Source: JAVBOW01 sp031549495
GTDB lineage: Bacteria; Bacteroidota; Bacteroidia; Bacteroidales; Rikenellaceae
NCBI GenBank assembly: GCA_031549495.1
Contig: JAVBPS010000067.1
Coordinates: 1 to 64,000, forward strand
DNA length: 64,000 nucleotides
Direction: 5' to 3'
In this document: one piece after another, positions 8,072-17,604 of the stretch
Layout: the number at the start of each line of letters is the position of its first letter
Numbering within the stretch: the first letter of the stretch is position 1
The notes under the pieces: model-generated
Database searches by the model: none
Seen by the model: the letters and a program-made list of their open reading frames with translations, nothing else
Told to the model about the DNA's origin: nothing
Position numbers and translations under genes: made by a program

Positions 8072-11000
8072 TTAATGATCGGCAGCCTGCTGTTTGCGGA
8101 TATACTCTTTGTAGTCGACCGGAGAGATGCCGTACTGTTTTCGAAAACACCTGGTGAAATAACTGGGGGAGGAGAATCCGGTGGCATAGGCCGCTTCCGA
8201 GACCCTTTTGTCCGATATCAGGTGCAGGGTGGCTTCCCGCAGGCGTATGTGGTTTATATATTGCGTGGCCGACATTCCCACCAGCGCCTTCAGTTTGGTG
8301 TGCAACTGCGTGCGGCTTACGGCGGCCTGGCGCGTGAGATCGTCGACCGAGAGGTGCTCGTTGGAGATATTCTCTTTGATGATACGGTCTATCGTGGTGA
8401 GGAACCCGACATCTTTTTTGGAACTCGCCACATCCGTGATACCGATCTGTCCCGACATATAACGTTTTTTCAGCTTCTCGCGCGAGGTAAGCAGGTTGGC
8501 GATCTGTTTCTGCAGCACGGAAGGATGGAACGGCTTTTCGATATAGATGTCCGCCCCCGCGTCGTAGCCCTCCAATTGCGCTTCCCTGCCGGTTTTGGCC
8601 GTCAGCAGCACGATGTTGATATGGGATGTGGCAATGTCGTTCTTCAGCCCGGCCGAAAGTTCGTAACCGTTCATCACCGGCATCATGACATCGCTGACCA
8701 CCACGTCCGGCAGATGCCTGGCGGCTATTTTCAATCCTTTTTCGCCGTTGTCGGCCGTAAGGACATTATACTCCCCGGAAAAGATCTCTTTATAGAAACG
8801 CAGTAATTCAGCTTCATCCTCGACGACCAGGATCGTGTGCTTCTTATCGCGTTTCGCAGGGCTTTCGGTTGCGGGCCCGGCTTCTTTCCGGCTTTCCACC
8901 GGCATAAATTCGTACTCGTCCATGAAGGCCTCGTCGGCGCGGTTCGGGGATACCTCATCGTCGGCGAAACTGTCCCGGCCGATACCCAGCTCGACGAGAA
9001 ACTCACTCCCCGCTCCGACCCGGCTCTCGACCCATATGCGGCCCTGGTGTTGTTCGGCAAGCTCTTTGGTGAGCGACAGGCCTATGCCGAAGCCGCTCTT
9101 ACGGCTGCGTATGTAATCGTTGACCTGGTAATAATTTTCGAATATTTTCTGCTGCAACAGGCTGTCTATGCCGATCCCCGTATCCGCCACGGAAAGCTGC
9201 AAAATTTTAAACCCGTCGCGCTCGACGATCCCCGAGCGAATCGTTATCGACCCCCGCTCGGTGTATTTGAACGCATTGGAGAGCAGGTTGTACACGATCT
9301 TCTCCACGCTGGTCAGCGAGAACCAGGCCTGCTCCCCTGTCCGGGGAACGTCTATCACCAACTCCAGCTCTTTTTCCTCGGCCAGCACTCTGAAGCCCAG
9401 GGCGATGTCATATATGAAACCCTGTATGTCCCCCTGGCGAACCCTTATTTTGCCCTGCCCGCTTTTGACCTTGGTGAACAGCAGCAATTCATCGAGCTGG
9501 GTTTTCATCTTGGAGGCGTTCCGGGAGAGTTGCTGCATCTTCCGTTCCACGTCGCCCGTAAACTGGCCCTTGCTGATCATTGATTCGAGCGGGCCTATGA
9601 TCAGGCTCAGGGGTATGCGCAACTGATGCGAGATGTTGGTGAAGAAATTCATCCGCAGGCGATTCAGTTCCTCTGCGCTCTCTTTTTCGAGCTTTTCCAT
9701 AAGCGCCTGCGACCGCCTTCGCTGCCGCCGGTGCAGATAACCGTATACCTGCCACGCCAGCGCCAGTACCGCCAGGGCATATATCGCATAAGCCAGGCCG
9801 GAACGCCAGACGGGAGGCTCGACAACGATCCGGATGGTGCTTACGGGTTCGTTGCCCTGCCAGCGGTTGTTGTAAGAGGCCTTTATCCGCAGCGTATACT
9901 CTCCGGCGGGAAGATTGGCGAAATTCATCTGGTTCTGCGCCCCCACGAAATTCCATTGCTGGTCGCCGCTCAGCCGGGTCGAAAAAAACAGGCTCGAGGC
10001 GTGGCTGATCGTGGGTATCGTATAGCTCAGGGAGAAGGATTTCGCCTGGGCGCTGTTGAGCCTTATGGTGGATGCGCTCTCTATGTTCTCCCTGAGCGGT
10101 GAATCCTCAGAGGGCTTGATGGCCTTGCCCAGCACCCGCAATTCGGTGAACTCCACTTTAGCTTCGCCGCCGGCCACCTGCAAGGAGTCGGGATGGAATG
10201 ACACCATTCCGTCGATAGTCCCGAAATAGAGGTATCCATGACTGTCCTTACTCACCGAATTGTTATTGAATTGCCTGTTGGGCAACCCTTCGCTGGTGGA
10301 GTAATTGGTGAAAACCCCGCCCCGGGTGTCATAGCAGCTCAGGCCGTTGTCGGTGCTCAGCCATATGTTCCCGTTATCGTCCTCGATGATCGAATAGACG
10401 GTGTTCGAAGGCAGGTACTGGCGGGTGGTGAACCAGTCGAAAGTCCGGCTGTCGACGTTATAGCGGTTCAGGCCGCCGTCGTTGGTGCCGATCCAGAGGT
10501 TACCTTTGCTGTCCTCGAAAATATAATTGATATAGTTGTCCGAAACCGTGTTCGGCCCGGAGGCGGTGTTGATGGTGCGGATTCGTTTCTTCTCCCGGTT
10601 ATAGCAATGGAGCCCTTTCTGGCGGGTGGCTATCCATACGTTGCCCGAGGAGTCCATCATCAGGTGGTCGATGCTCTCCTTGCGGAACCGCTGTGGGTCG
10701 AATTGGATGAAGATCTCTTTCTTTTCGTCATAGACCGAGAGCCCGCTCGCCGTGCCGACCCATACCGTGCCGTCGCGATCTTCAATGAGCGAGAGGATGT
10801 TGTTGACCGAAATGCCGGGATACTCTTCGGCGGTAAAGCGGACAAAGTTTTTTCCTGTCGGGGAGAAGCGGAAAAGGCCGTTGAACTTCGTTCCCACCCA
10901 CAACCTGCGGCGGCTGTCCAGCAGCAGGGAGTAGGGGTTCATGTGCTCTGTCCCCGGGACATCCGTATGCCGGATGCGCATTGTGGTGCGGTCAAGGTAA

Positions 11001-12139
11001 TTCAGATTCCCGTCTTCGGTGGCTATCCACAGGTTGTCGTCCCCGTCGTTTATGATCTGGCGTACGATTCGTCCCGAAAGGTGCGCTTCGCCTTCGCCCC
11101 AGTCGTAATAGGAGAACTGGCGGAACAGGCTTGGGAATATATTTACCCCACCGAAATGTGTGCCCAGAAGGATGTTGTCTTCCCGGTCGCGGAAAATGGT
11201 CGATATGGAATTGTCGCTCAACGAGTTTTTGTCGCTGTAACTTTTCACCTGGTGCGCTACCGTTCGCCTGGTGCGCGGATCGTAAATGTAAAGCCCCTTG
11301 TCCGAACCGATCCACATATTGCCGGCCGCATCCTCGCAGAACGAGAACACGCACACTTCGGGGAAATCGTCCGGGATGAAAAAACGGTCTTTACCGGTGT
11401 CGTAACAACACCATCCCTTATCCTCGGTGCCGATCCAGATCCATCCGCCACGGTCACGGTACAAGGTCGTTATGCGGTTCGAACAGAGCCATGCGCGACT
11501 GCTGCTGTTGCTTCGGTAGCGCTCCACCGTCCGCAGCCTGAGGTCTACACGCACCAATCCGTTGGTCTTGGTGCCTATCCACAGGCGGTCGCCGGGATCC
11601 GCTACCATAGCGCTGAAACGCTCCCGGATGTCCCTCTCGTCGATCAATACCGGTTCTATCCGGTTGGCCCAGGAGTCGTAGCAGCGCAGTTTGTCCCCGG
11701 CGTCCATGTACAGGGTTCCGTCGCTCGTTTGGCAGATAGTCCGGCTGCCGAATGAAAGCGAATCGTTCCCGAGGGCCACAAAATGGTCTTTGCTGCGATC
11801 GTAGTACCTCACTCCCCGCGCCGTCATTACCCACAGGCGCCTTTGCGAGTCTTCGAACAAGTTCAATATCCTTTTGGAAGGAAGCCCGTGACGGTCGTCA
11901 TCCTGCGGTGAAGGGTCGTACACGGTTACCGTGTTGCCGTCGTATTTGCATAGTCCGTTATCGGTACCCAGCCATATGAATCCCTTGTGATCCTGGCATA
12001 TTTTGTGAACCATATTGCCCGGCAACCCGTTTTCGTTGGACAGGTGCACAAAACGCACATCCGTCCCGCCCGCATAAGCGGAAGCCGCGGCAAAGGCTGC
12101 CAACACGCACAACAGGATAAGTTTGAGCCGGGGATACAT
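8072..12139 (-). CDS. hybrid two-component system regulator (HTCS) of PUL 1
   Basis: One-protein sensor, kinase, receiver and DNA-binding regulator in the inner membrane, 1355 residues. Order: signal peptide (1-23), two seven-bladed periplasmic propellers of Reg_prop repeats (many W[IL]GT[DN]GL-type motifs), Y_Y_Y domain (about 700-775), one transmembrane segment (about 782-802), HisKA with H838, HATPase (NAFKYTERG, DTGIGI, GFGIGLSLT), receiver with D1150 in VVVSDVMMPVMNG, and AraC helix-turn-helix (about 1250-1350). The residue after the phosphorylated His is Gln (SHQLRIPL) instead of the usual Glu. It sits inside the leftward operon, 3 bp after a GH43 gene, so it is probably co-transcribed with its own targets. 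Confidence 0.96.
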   Translation of the reverse strand: MYPRLKLILLCVLAAFAAASAYAGGTDVRFVHLSNENGLPGNMVHKICQDHKGFIWLGTDNGLCKYDGNTVTVYDPSPQDDDRHGLPSKRILNLFEDSQRRLWVMTARGVRYYDRSKDHFVALGNDSLSFGSRTICQTSDGTLYMDAGDKLRCYDSWANRIEPVLIDERDIRERFSAMVADPGDRLWIGTKTNGLVRVDLRLRTVERYRSNSSSRAWLCSNRITTLYRDRGGWIWIGTEDKGWCCYDTGKDRFFIPDDFPEVCVFSFCEDAAGNMWIGSDKGLYIYDPRTRRTVAHQVKSYSDKNSLSDNSISTIFRDREDNILLGTHFGGVNIFPSLFRQFSYYDWGEGEAHLSGRIVRQIINDGDDNLWIATEDGNLNYLDRTTMRIRHTDVPGTEHMNPYSLLLDSRRRLWVGTKFNGLFRFSPTGKNFVRFTAEEYPGISVNNILSLIEDRDGTVWVGTASGLSVYDEKKEIFIQFDPQRFRKESIDHLMMDSSGNVWIATRQKGLHCYNREKKRIRTINTASGPNTVSDNYINYIFEDSKGNLWIGTNDGGLNRYNVDSRTFDWFTTRQYLPSNTVYSIIEDDNGNIWLSTDNGLSCYDTRGGVFTNYSTSEGLPNRQFNNNSVSKDSHGYLYFGTIDGMVSFHPDSLQVAGGEAKVEFTELRVLGKAIKPSEDSPLRENIESASTIRLNSAQAKSFSLSYTIPTISHASSLFFSTRLSGDQQWNFVGAQNQMNFANLPAGEYTLRIKASYNNRWQGNEPVSTIRIVVEPPVWRSGLAYAIYALAVLALAWQVYGYLHRRQRRRSQALMEKLEKESAEELNRLRMNFFTNISHQLRIPLSLIIGPLESMISKGQFTGDVERKMQQLSRNASKMKTQLDELLLFTKVKSGQGKIRVRQGDIQGFIYDIALGFRVLAEEKELELVIDVPRTGEQAWFSLTSVEKIVYNLLSNAFKYTERGSITIRSGIVERDGFKILQLSVADTGIGIDSLLQQKIFENYYQVNDYIRSRKSGFGIGLSLTKELAEQHQGRIWVESRVGAGSEFLVELGIGRDSFADDEVSPNRADEAFMDEYEFMPVESRKEAGPATESPAKRDKKHTILVVEDEAELLRFYKEIFSGEYNVLTADNGEKGLKIAARHLPDVVVSDVMMPVMNGYELSAGLKNDIATSHINIVLLTAKTGREAQLEGYDAGADIYIEKPFHPSVLQKQIANLLTSREKLKKRYMSGQIGITDVASSKKDVGFLTTIDRIIKENISNEHLSVDDLTRQAAVSRTQLHTKLKALVGMSATQYINHIRLREATLHLISDKRVSEAAYATGFSSPSYFTRCFRKQYGISPVDYKEYIRKQQAADH

Positions 12140-12142
12140 GAC

Positions 12143-13126
12143 CTATTTATCGAGTACGAAACGTCCGTCACGGATGCTCACCGGCCTGATGACAGGGTGC
12201 GAGGGGGGCTTATTGGGTGCGTGGTAGGAGATCATTAACCGGTCGGCCTTGTCCCTGAAGATCATGGCATGGCCTCCGCCGTCGCTGTTCATGGGACGTT
12301 CGCTCTGGGTCCAGGGGCCGAGCAGGTCGCCGTCCGAGAACGCTTGTCCTATGGCGTAATTTCCTGTTTTACGGTCGAAACTCGACCACAGCATGATCAG
12401 CCTGCCATCTTCCAATGTGTATATGAACGGGGCGTCGGTGACTTTGCCTTTCACGCCGGTCGCGGAAGTTATCTCGCCGACCCACGGGGCCTGCGAGGCA
12501 TGGAAAAGGATATGGGGCTCGCCCATCGTGCTTTTCAGGTTATCCGTCAGGCGTATGGCGCAGACCTGCCCGTCGATGACCTCGAGCCACTCGCGGCAAT
12601 AGAGGAGCCAGGGCTTCCCCTGTTTGTCGATATGCAGCGCGCCGTCCAGGCACATCTGGTCATCCGGCGTAAGGGCGTGGTTCACAAGGTAGCGGAAAGG
12701 CCCCGCCGGTGTCCTGGATACAAGAACCGTGGTTCCGCGTTTTGTCCCGGGCGCACTCATGGTTATAAAGAGATAGTAATTCCCCTGGTATTCGTACAGG
12801 TCCGGGGCCCAGAAGTCTTTCTTGCCCCAAAAATCAGCTTCGGGGACGAATGAGCTCCCCATATGCCTCCATTTGGCCAGGTCGCGGCTTTGGTAGCAAA
12901 TAACCCTGCCTCCTCCATTGAGGTGCATGTAATAATGGCCGCCGGGTTTGTCAAGGAAAATAAACGGGTCACGCGCGTGTATCTCCGATATATCCGTTTT
13001 GTATTGATTTGCCGTTGCCGCCTTTTTCTCCCTCTTATCCCCCGGCCGGCCGGCAAAACCATCGCCGGCCGCAAACGCCGTAACCGCAAGCAGGGAGAGC
13101 AGAAATATTTTCATTCGTGAATCCAT
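12143..13126 (-). CDS. GH43-like glycoside hydrolase, exported
   Basis: Single five-bladed propeller enzyme of 327 residues, probably removing terminal arabinose, xylose or a related sugar by inversion. Signal peptide 1-25. Catalytic candidates in GH43 positions: base D53 (ARDPFIF), pKa modulator D161 (MCLDGALH), acid E179 (CREWLE). FWAPDLYEY and GHAMIFRD are also typical. ATG 13126 (MDSRMKIF) is preferred to the upstream in-frame start at 13174 because it places the signal peptide at the N-terminus and clears the preceding gene; 13114 (MKIF) is possible. Close paralogue of the genes at 13176-14138 and 21211-22191. Exact specificity unknown. Confidence 0.88.
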   Translation of the reverse strand: MDSRMKIFLLSLLAVTAFAAGDGFAGRPGDKREKKAATANQYKTDISEIHARDPFIFLDKPGGHYYMHLNGGGRVICYQSRDLAKWRHMGSSFVPEADFWGKKDFWAPDLYEYQGNYYLFITMSAPGTKRGTTVLVSRTPAGPFRYLVNHALTPDDQMCLDGALHIDKQGKPWLLYCREWLEVIDGQVCAIRLTDNLKSTMGEPHILFHASQAPWVGEITSATGVKGKVTDAPFIYTLEDGRLIMLWSSFDRKTGNYAIGQAFSDGDLLGPWTQSERPMNSDGGGHAMIFRDKADRLMISYHAPNKPPSHPVIRPVSIRDGRFVLDK

Positions 13127-13175
13127 TGTTGTTTTAAATATGATTAAAATAACGCCTTCCGTCCCGTGGCGCAAC

Positions 13176-14138
13176 TCAGTTGAGGAATATCACCTCTTCG
13201 TCTTCGATCCTTACCGGGCGCAAGACCACCCTTTCGGGCAGGTCGTTGGTATGGTAGGACATCAGCAGGCTGCCTTTCATATCCCGGAACAACATGGCGT
13301 GCCCCCCGTCGTCCTTGAGGGGTTCGCGGCTCTGTATCCAGGGCCCCGCCGGGTTTCCCGACCGGGAAACGGCTTTGCCTATGGCATATTCGCCGTTCTG
13401 GCGGAAACTCGACCAGAACAGGAGCAATTTCCCATTGCCGGCCGGGTATATGAAAGGAGAATTTGTAACCGTGCCGGTTCTCATTCCCGAGGTTATCAAT
13501 CCCGCCCAGGGTGCCGAAGACCCCCTGAAAAGCAATACGGGTTTCCCTATCGTTCCGGTCAAATCTTCCGTAAGGCGCTGTATATATATTTCGCCGTCGC
13601 CCACCTCGATCCATTCGTGGCAGAACAGCAACCAGGGCGCGCCATCCTTGTCCACATAGAGCGACCCGTCGATGCATGTCCACTGCTGCGGGGTGATCGG
13701 CCGGTTGGCGAGCGGTTTGAAATCCCGGTCGGGGTAGTCCGACACCAGTATCGAGGTCCCCCTGTTTTTGCCGGGGGCGATGAACGTCACGAACAGGTAG
13801 TATTTGCCTTTGTAGTGGTAAATGTCCGGTGCCCAAAAATTATTCTTACCCCAGAAAAGGGTGTCAGGAGTAAAGGGCTCGCCGCACAGGTGCCACATCT
13901 TCAAATCTTTGCTCTTGTAACAGATGATCGACTGGTTGCCGTTGTTCACATGCATGTAGTAGGTGCTGTCGGCCGTGTCGGCCAACACGAAGGGATCGCG
14001 TATCCGAAGGTCGTCGATATCCCGGTCGTACCGCTCGATACCGGTTTGCGCCCCCTGGCCCTGCTGCCTTGCGCACTTGCATGCGCCGAAGGTCAGGGCT
14101 ACGACGGATATCATTAAAAAACAGCCGATTATCTTCAT
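13176..14138 (-). CDS. GH43-like glycoside hydrolase, lipoprotein
   Basis: 320 residues. Lipoprotein signal (MKIIGCFLM, lipobox TFGAC with Cys about residue 20), so anchored in the envelope. GH43 candidates: D48 (RDPFVL), D157 (TCIDGSLYVD), E175 (CHEWIE). The start at 14138 is chosen because it begins the signal peptide; the longer in-frame start at 14237 would overlap the previous gene. Lies 49 bp before its paralogue at 12143-13126, suggesting duplication followed by divergence. It differs from the other two copies at several loops, for example MCLDGALH becomes TCIDGSLY, hinting at a different linkage or sugar. Confidence 0.87.
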   Translation of the reverse strand: MKIIGCFLMISVVALTFGACKCARQQGQGAQTGIERYDRDIDDLRIRDPFVLADTADSTYYMHVNNGNQSIICYKSKDLKMWHLCGEPFTPDTLFWGKNNFWAPDIYHYKGKYYLFVTFIAPGKNRGTSILVSDYPDRDFKPLANRPITPQQWTCIDGSLYVDKDGAPWLLFCHEWIEVGDGEIYIQRLTEDLTGTIGKPVLLFRGSSAPWAGLITSGMRTGTVTNSPFIYPAGNGKLLLFWSSFRQNGEYAIGKAVSRSGNPAGPWIQSREPLKDDGGHAMLFRDMKGSLLMSYHTNDLPERVVLRPVRIEDEEVIFLN

Positions 14139-14206
14139 GAGGCCAGATGTTTTGATGTATAAAGAGAAGCAGGGGCAATACCCCCGCCTCTCTTTGGGTC
14201 GGCAGA

Positions 14207-16111
14207 TTATCCCTGCCCGAGGACGATCCTCACGCACCTCACGGACATTCCTTGCGCACGGTGGCCGGTGGTGTAGTCCGGGAACACGGTATTGCCGTCG
14301 CCGTATACCGCCCCGTTTCCTTTGTCATAGACACCGGCTGCCGCAGCGGCGCCGCTGTACCAGTAACGCCCCACGACGTTCGAGGTCGCGGTCCAGGACT
14401 GTTGCACGACACGTGCGTTGGGCCACCAGTCGCCGAACGTGCCGGTCATCAGGGTGCGTCCCTGATTGGCGGCGTCATACGGGAACACCCCGTTGCCGCC
14501 GTCGTTGCCGTTAACCACCCCGTTGGCGGTCAGTATGTTCCCCGCGGGCAGCATATACCCTTCGGGGCACGGGTCGTAGATCGACTTGCGAAGCTGGGTG
14601 ATATCCTTCAGGCAGGTCGGGTTTCCCCAGAGTTTATTGGGGCTGCCGTCGAATACCCAATCCATGGGTGCGCTCGTTTTTATATAGAACACGGTCGGGG
14701 TGGCTGCTACCGAGGTGTGGGTAACTCCCGCGGAGGTGTTGACGGCGGTAAATTCAAACGCGTTGTTGCCGGGCCCGAAGAAAGCTCCGCGGTTGACATA
14801 CAACGGGAACGGGTCTTTCCGGCCCCATTGGTAGTACAGGCCATAGGTCTTTTCTTTATCGGCGGGCGTTGCCGATACGGCTCCCAGGTTGCGATCCAGC
14901 ACCTGATAGCTGCCGGCGGGATACGTCCTGGTGACGGTCGGCGTTATCCAGATGTGGAAGCTCCAGAGGATCTTGCCGGTTTGGTCGTATATGGCGATCA
15001 ACGCATTGCCGGTCTTGCCTTCGGCGACGTTGAAGGTCACCGTTTTCTTGTCGGCCGACAAGGCGATGTTCGTGATAAGGCTCGTGCTGGTTTGCCATAC
15101 CAGGCCTGCGGAGGCGGCGAACGTCAAATCGTCCCGCGTGTTGTACTCGTAGGCATAGCCCTTGAAATCGGTCGTGTAGTAGGGGGTGACGTCCAGGCTG
15201 TGGCCCAACGGGTTTATGGTGTTAATCAGAAGGCAGTTCGCCTTGCCGTAGAAAAACTCCTCTATGTAAATCGCCGCGTCGCCCACATCGGTCATAATCC
15301 CGCTTCCCACGACGGTTTGCCCGACGATCTTGCTTTCGAATACCGCCTCGTCGGTGTTCTCTATCCTGAAAGTAAGGTCTTCGTATGTGCCCGGCGGGAC
15401 TACGAAATGGAAGAGTGTGCCGGCGCTGGTGATGGACACTCCCTCTTCACCGCAATCGAGCACCAGTTCCGTAGGGCCGTTCGCCGCCACGGTTAACTTT
15501 GGGGTGGAACCGTACTCGTAGTCCATATCCACCGTGGCGGAGCCGGCCATAACTTTCGAGTCCCCGGAAGAGAGGGTGATTTTGGTCACCGTGCCGAAAA
15601 CGGTCTCACTGAGTTTGATCTTGACCACGCCGCACAGGTACCGGAACACGAGGCTTCGGGTCGTGTTGGCCCCCGCCATGGGATTAAGCCCGTCCGCAAA
15701 ACTTTTTTCCGCGAAGGGCTGGGTTGCGGGCAGGGTCATGTTGAGCGTTGTGCCCGCCATGGTCACCGACCCGGAGTAGGGATAGTAGCTGTAAAGCGTC
15801 TCGATCGGCCCCGGGATCGGGTCGCCCTCCCTGACGCTGAATATGGCGCTGTTGGAGAGGTTTTCCTGGATCACGAACTGCCTGTTGGCCGCCTCGCCCG
15901 CGAACACGCCGACAACGTCGTCGGCAGACCATACGGTTTCACCCTCCGTATTGAGCCCGCTCCGTGTCTGAAGACCCGGGATGGTGCCGGTAAAGAGCGC
16001 CAGATCGGTTATAGGCACGTCGTAGGGATTCACGAAATCCGCATCTTTGCACCCGGCCAGCAGGATCGCCGCCACGGAGCACGACATGAGTGTTTTAACC
16101 ACGTTTTTCAT
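14207..16111 (-). CDS. fimbrillin-like surface lipoprotein of PUL 1 (SusE/F position)
   Basis: 634-residue lipoprotein (MKNVVKTLM, lipobox LLAGC, Cys about 21). Residues about 50-280 look like the Mfa-like fimbrillin fold (WSADDVVGVF, YSYYPYSG, a threonine-rich beta pattern). From about 380 to the end is a module of the FISUMP/major-paralogous type: VLDRNLGA, YYQWGRKDPFP, DPCPEGYMLP and terminal SVRCVR. The same C-terminal module ends the lipoprotein at 36335-38341. It follows SusD by 21 bp, the usual place of outer-surface glycan-binding lipoproteins, so glycan capture at the cell surface is the likely role. No catalytic motif is seen. Confidence 0.75.
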   Translation of the reverse strand: MKNVVKTLMSCSVAAILLAGCKDADFVNPYDVPITDLALFTGTIPGLQTRSGLNTEGETVWSADDVVGVFAGEAANRQFVIQENLSNSAIFSVREGDPIPGPIETLYSYYPYSGSVTMAGTTLNMTLPATQPFAEKSFADGLNPMAGANTTRSLVFRYLCGVVKIKLSETVFGTVTKITLSSGDSKVMAGSATVDMDYEYGSTPKLTVAANGPTELVLDCGEEGVSITSAGTLFHFVVPPGTYEDLTFRIENTDEAVFESKIVGQTVVGSGIMTDVGDAAIYIEEFFYGKANCLLINTINPLGHSLDVTPYYTTDFKGYAYEYNTRDDLTFAASAGLVWQTSTSLITNIALSADKKTVTFNVAEGKTGNALIAIYDQTGKILWSFHIWITPTVTRTYPAGSYQVLDRNLGAVSATPADKEKTYGLYYQWGRKDPFPLYVNRGAFFGPGNNAFEFTAVNTSAGVTHTSVAATPTVFYIKTSAPMDWVFDGSPNKLWGNPTCLKDITQLRKSIYDPCPEGYMLPAGNILTANGVVNGNDGGNGVFPYDAANQGRTLMTGTFGDWWPNARVVQQSWTATSNVVGRYWYSGAAAAAGVYDKGNGAVYGDGNTVFPDYTTGHRAQGMSVRCVRIVLGQG

Positions 16112-16132
16112 ATCTGTTGTTTTTTTTCTCTA

Positions 16133-17590
16133 TTAATAATATCCGGGGTTGTTCGGGGCGAGATTGGGATTTATGTCGATCTCGTACTGCGGAACCGGGA
16201 ATAGATTATTGAAGCTGTTCAGCATATAAAGCCCTTTGAACTCCTCTTCGAAATGCCTGTTCATAACGCTTACATAGGTGCCCGTGCGGACCAGGTCGAA
16301 CCAACGGTGTCCTTCGAAGGCGAGCTCGAGCCTGCGCTCCTTCCAGACGGCGTCACGGAACGCGTTTCTGGTGTCGGTCTCCTCCGAGGCGAGGTTGTAG
16401 GTGGTATTCGATACGTCGGTGGGAGCCACCCCGTTTGCGCGGCGGCGGATCATATTGACCATCTCGATCACGTCTGCCGAAGGCGCGTCGGTGATCTCGT
16501 TGGACGCCTCGGCGTACATCAGCAAGATGTCGGCGTAGCGCAGCAGGGGCCAGTTATCGTCCGAACTGTTCTGGTAGGAGTGCTCAAGATAGTGTTTTTT
16601 TACATACAAATAGCTCCCCTGCTTGCCTATCGTCGCATTGTAACGCGCCGCGCCTTCCGATTCGAGGGCCACCTTGATGCTTTGGGTAGGAAGTGTGGCC
16701 CCTGCGCTGGAGATCCCGAAGAAGCTCGCAAGGTTGTTGTTATGGGCGTGGAAGCTCCAGGAACTGCCGCCCGTCACCCCTTTTTCGAAATGCACCTCGA
16801 AGAGCGATTCGGCATGGTCAGCGTTGCCCGGGTTGAATATATCGGCAAAGGTGGGCAACAACGAGTATTTGCCCGAGGCGATCACCTGTGCGAGAACCGC
16901 TTCGGCCATTGCGTATTCGTGAATGGTCAGGTAGACCTTGCCGAGCAGCCCCGCCGCCGCCCATTTCGTCGCGCGGCCGATATCGATCCCGGTGTAGCTT
17001 GCGGGAAGCAGGCCCATCGCCTTCTCCAGGTCGGAGATTATGATCTGCTCGTAGATGGTCTCGGCCGGGGTACGCGTGAGTTTACGCGCCTCCTCTATGG
17101 TCGTGATCTTGTCGCAGAAAGGTACGGCCCCGAATAAACGCACCAGGTTGAAATAGGACAAAGCGCGCAGGAAGTGCATCTCGCCCAGATACTGTTTTTG
17201 CAGCGGCACCTCATCGGTGACGAAGCTGACTTCGGGGATGGCCTTGATCATCCTGTTGGCGCTGGCGATGCATCGGAATGACTGCTCCCACGCATTTTCG
17301 AGCATGGAGTTGGTGGCAGTGGTGGAGAACTTGTCGAGTTGCGAAAGGTTCGTGGTCTCCCCGAGGGTATGGGCGTTATCGCCCGGCAGCTCGGTATAAT
17401 TGACGTAGTTCTTCACGTATAGGTCGGACAGGATGCCGTAGGTGCCGATTACGCCCAGGTTGATTTCATCGGGGGTCTTGTAAAAATCATTGTACTGCAG
17501 GCTGTCGAACAACGGCCTGTCCAACAGGTCGCACGAAGCGCTCGTTGCGCACAGGAAAAGGGTCGTGATGTATTTTAGTATATTTCTCAT
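16133..17590 (-). CDS. SusD/RagB-like surface glycan-binding lipoprotein of PUL 1
   Basis: 485 residues. Lipoprotein signal (MRNILKYITT, lipobox SASC, Cys about 20). SusD features: CDLLDRPLFD with the early NDFYKTPDE, helical TPR-like core with RALSYFNLVRLFG, and the C-terminal RxxxWKERRLELAFEGHRWFDLVR and PVPQYEIDINP motifs. It lids the SusC transporter encoded just upstream (14 bp apart) and captures glycan. ATG 17590 chosen over the 17662 in-frame start, which lies inside susC and has no signal sequence. Clear paralogue of the SusD at 29546-31000 (shared DDNWPLLRYAD, KKHYxEH). Confidence 0.96.
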   Translation of the reverse strand: MRNILKYITTLFLCATSASCDLLDRPLFDSLQYNDFYKTPDEINLGVIGTYGILSDLYVKNYVNYTELPGDNAHTLGETTNLSQLDKFSTTATNSMLENAWEQSFRCIASANRMIKAIPEVSFVTDEVPLQKQYLGEMHFLRALSYFNLVRLFGAVPFCDKITTIEEARKLTRTPAETIYEQIIISDLEKAMGLLPASYTGIDIGRATKWAAAGLLGKVYLTIHEYAMAEAVLAQVIASGKYSLLPTFADIFNPGNADHAESLFEVHFEKGVTGGSSWSFHAHNNNLASFFGISSAGATLPTQSIKVALESEGAARYNATIGKQGSYLYVKKHYLEHSYQNSSDDNWPLLRYADILLMYAEASNEITDAPSADVIEMVNMIRRRANGVAPTDVSNTTYNLASEETDTRNAFRDAVWKERRLELAFEGHRWFDLVRTGTYVSVMNRHFEEEFKGLYMLNSFNNLFPVPQYEIDINPNLAPNNPGYY

Positions 17591-17604
17591 GGCTGCTCTG
17601 GTAT

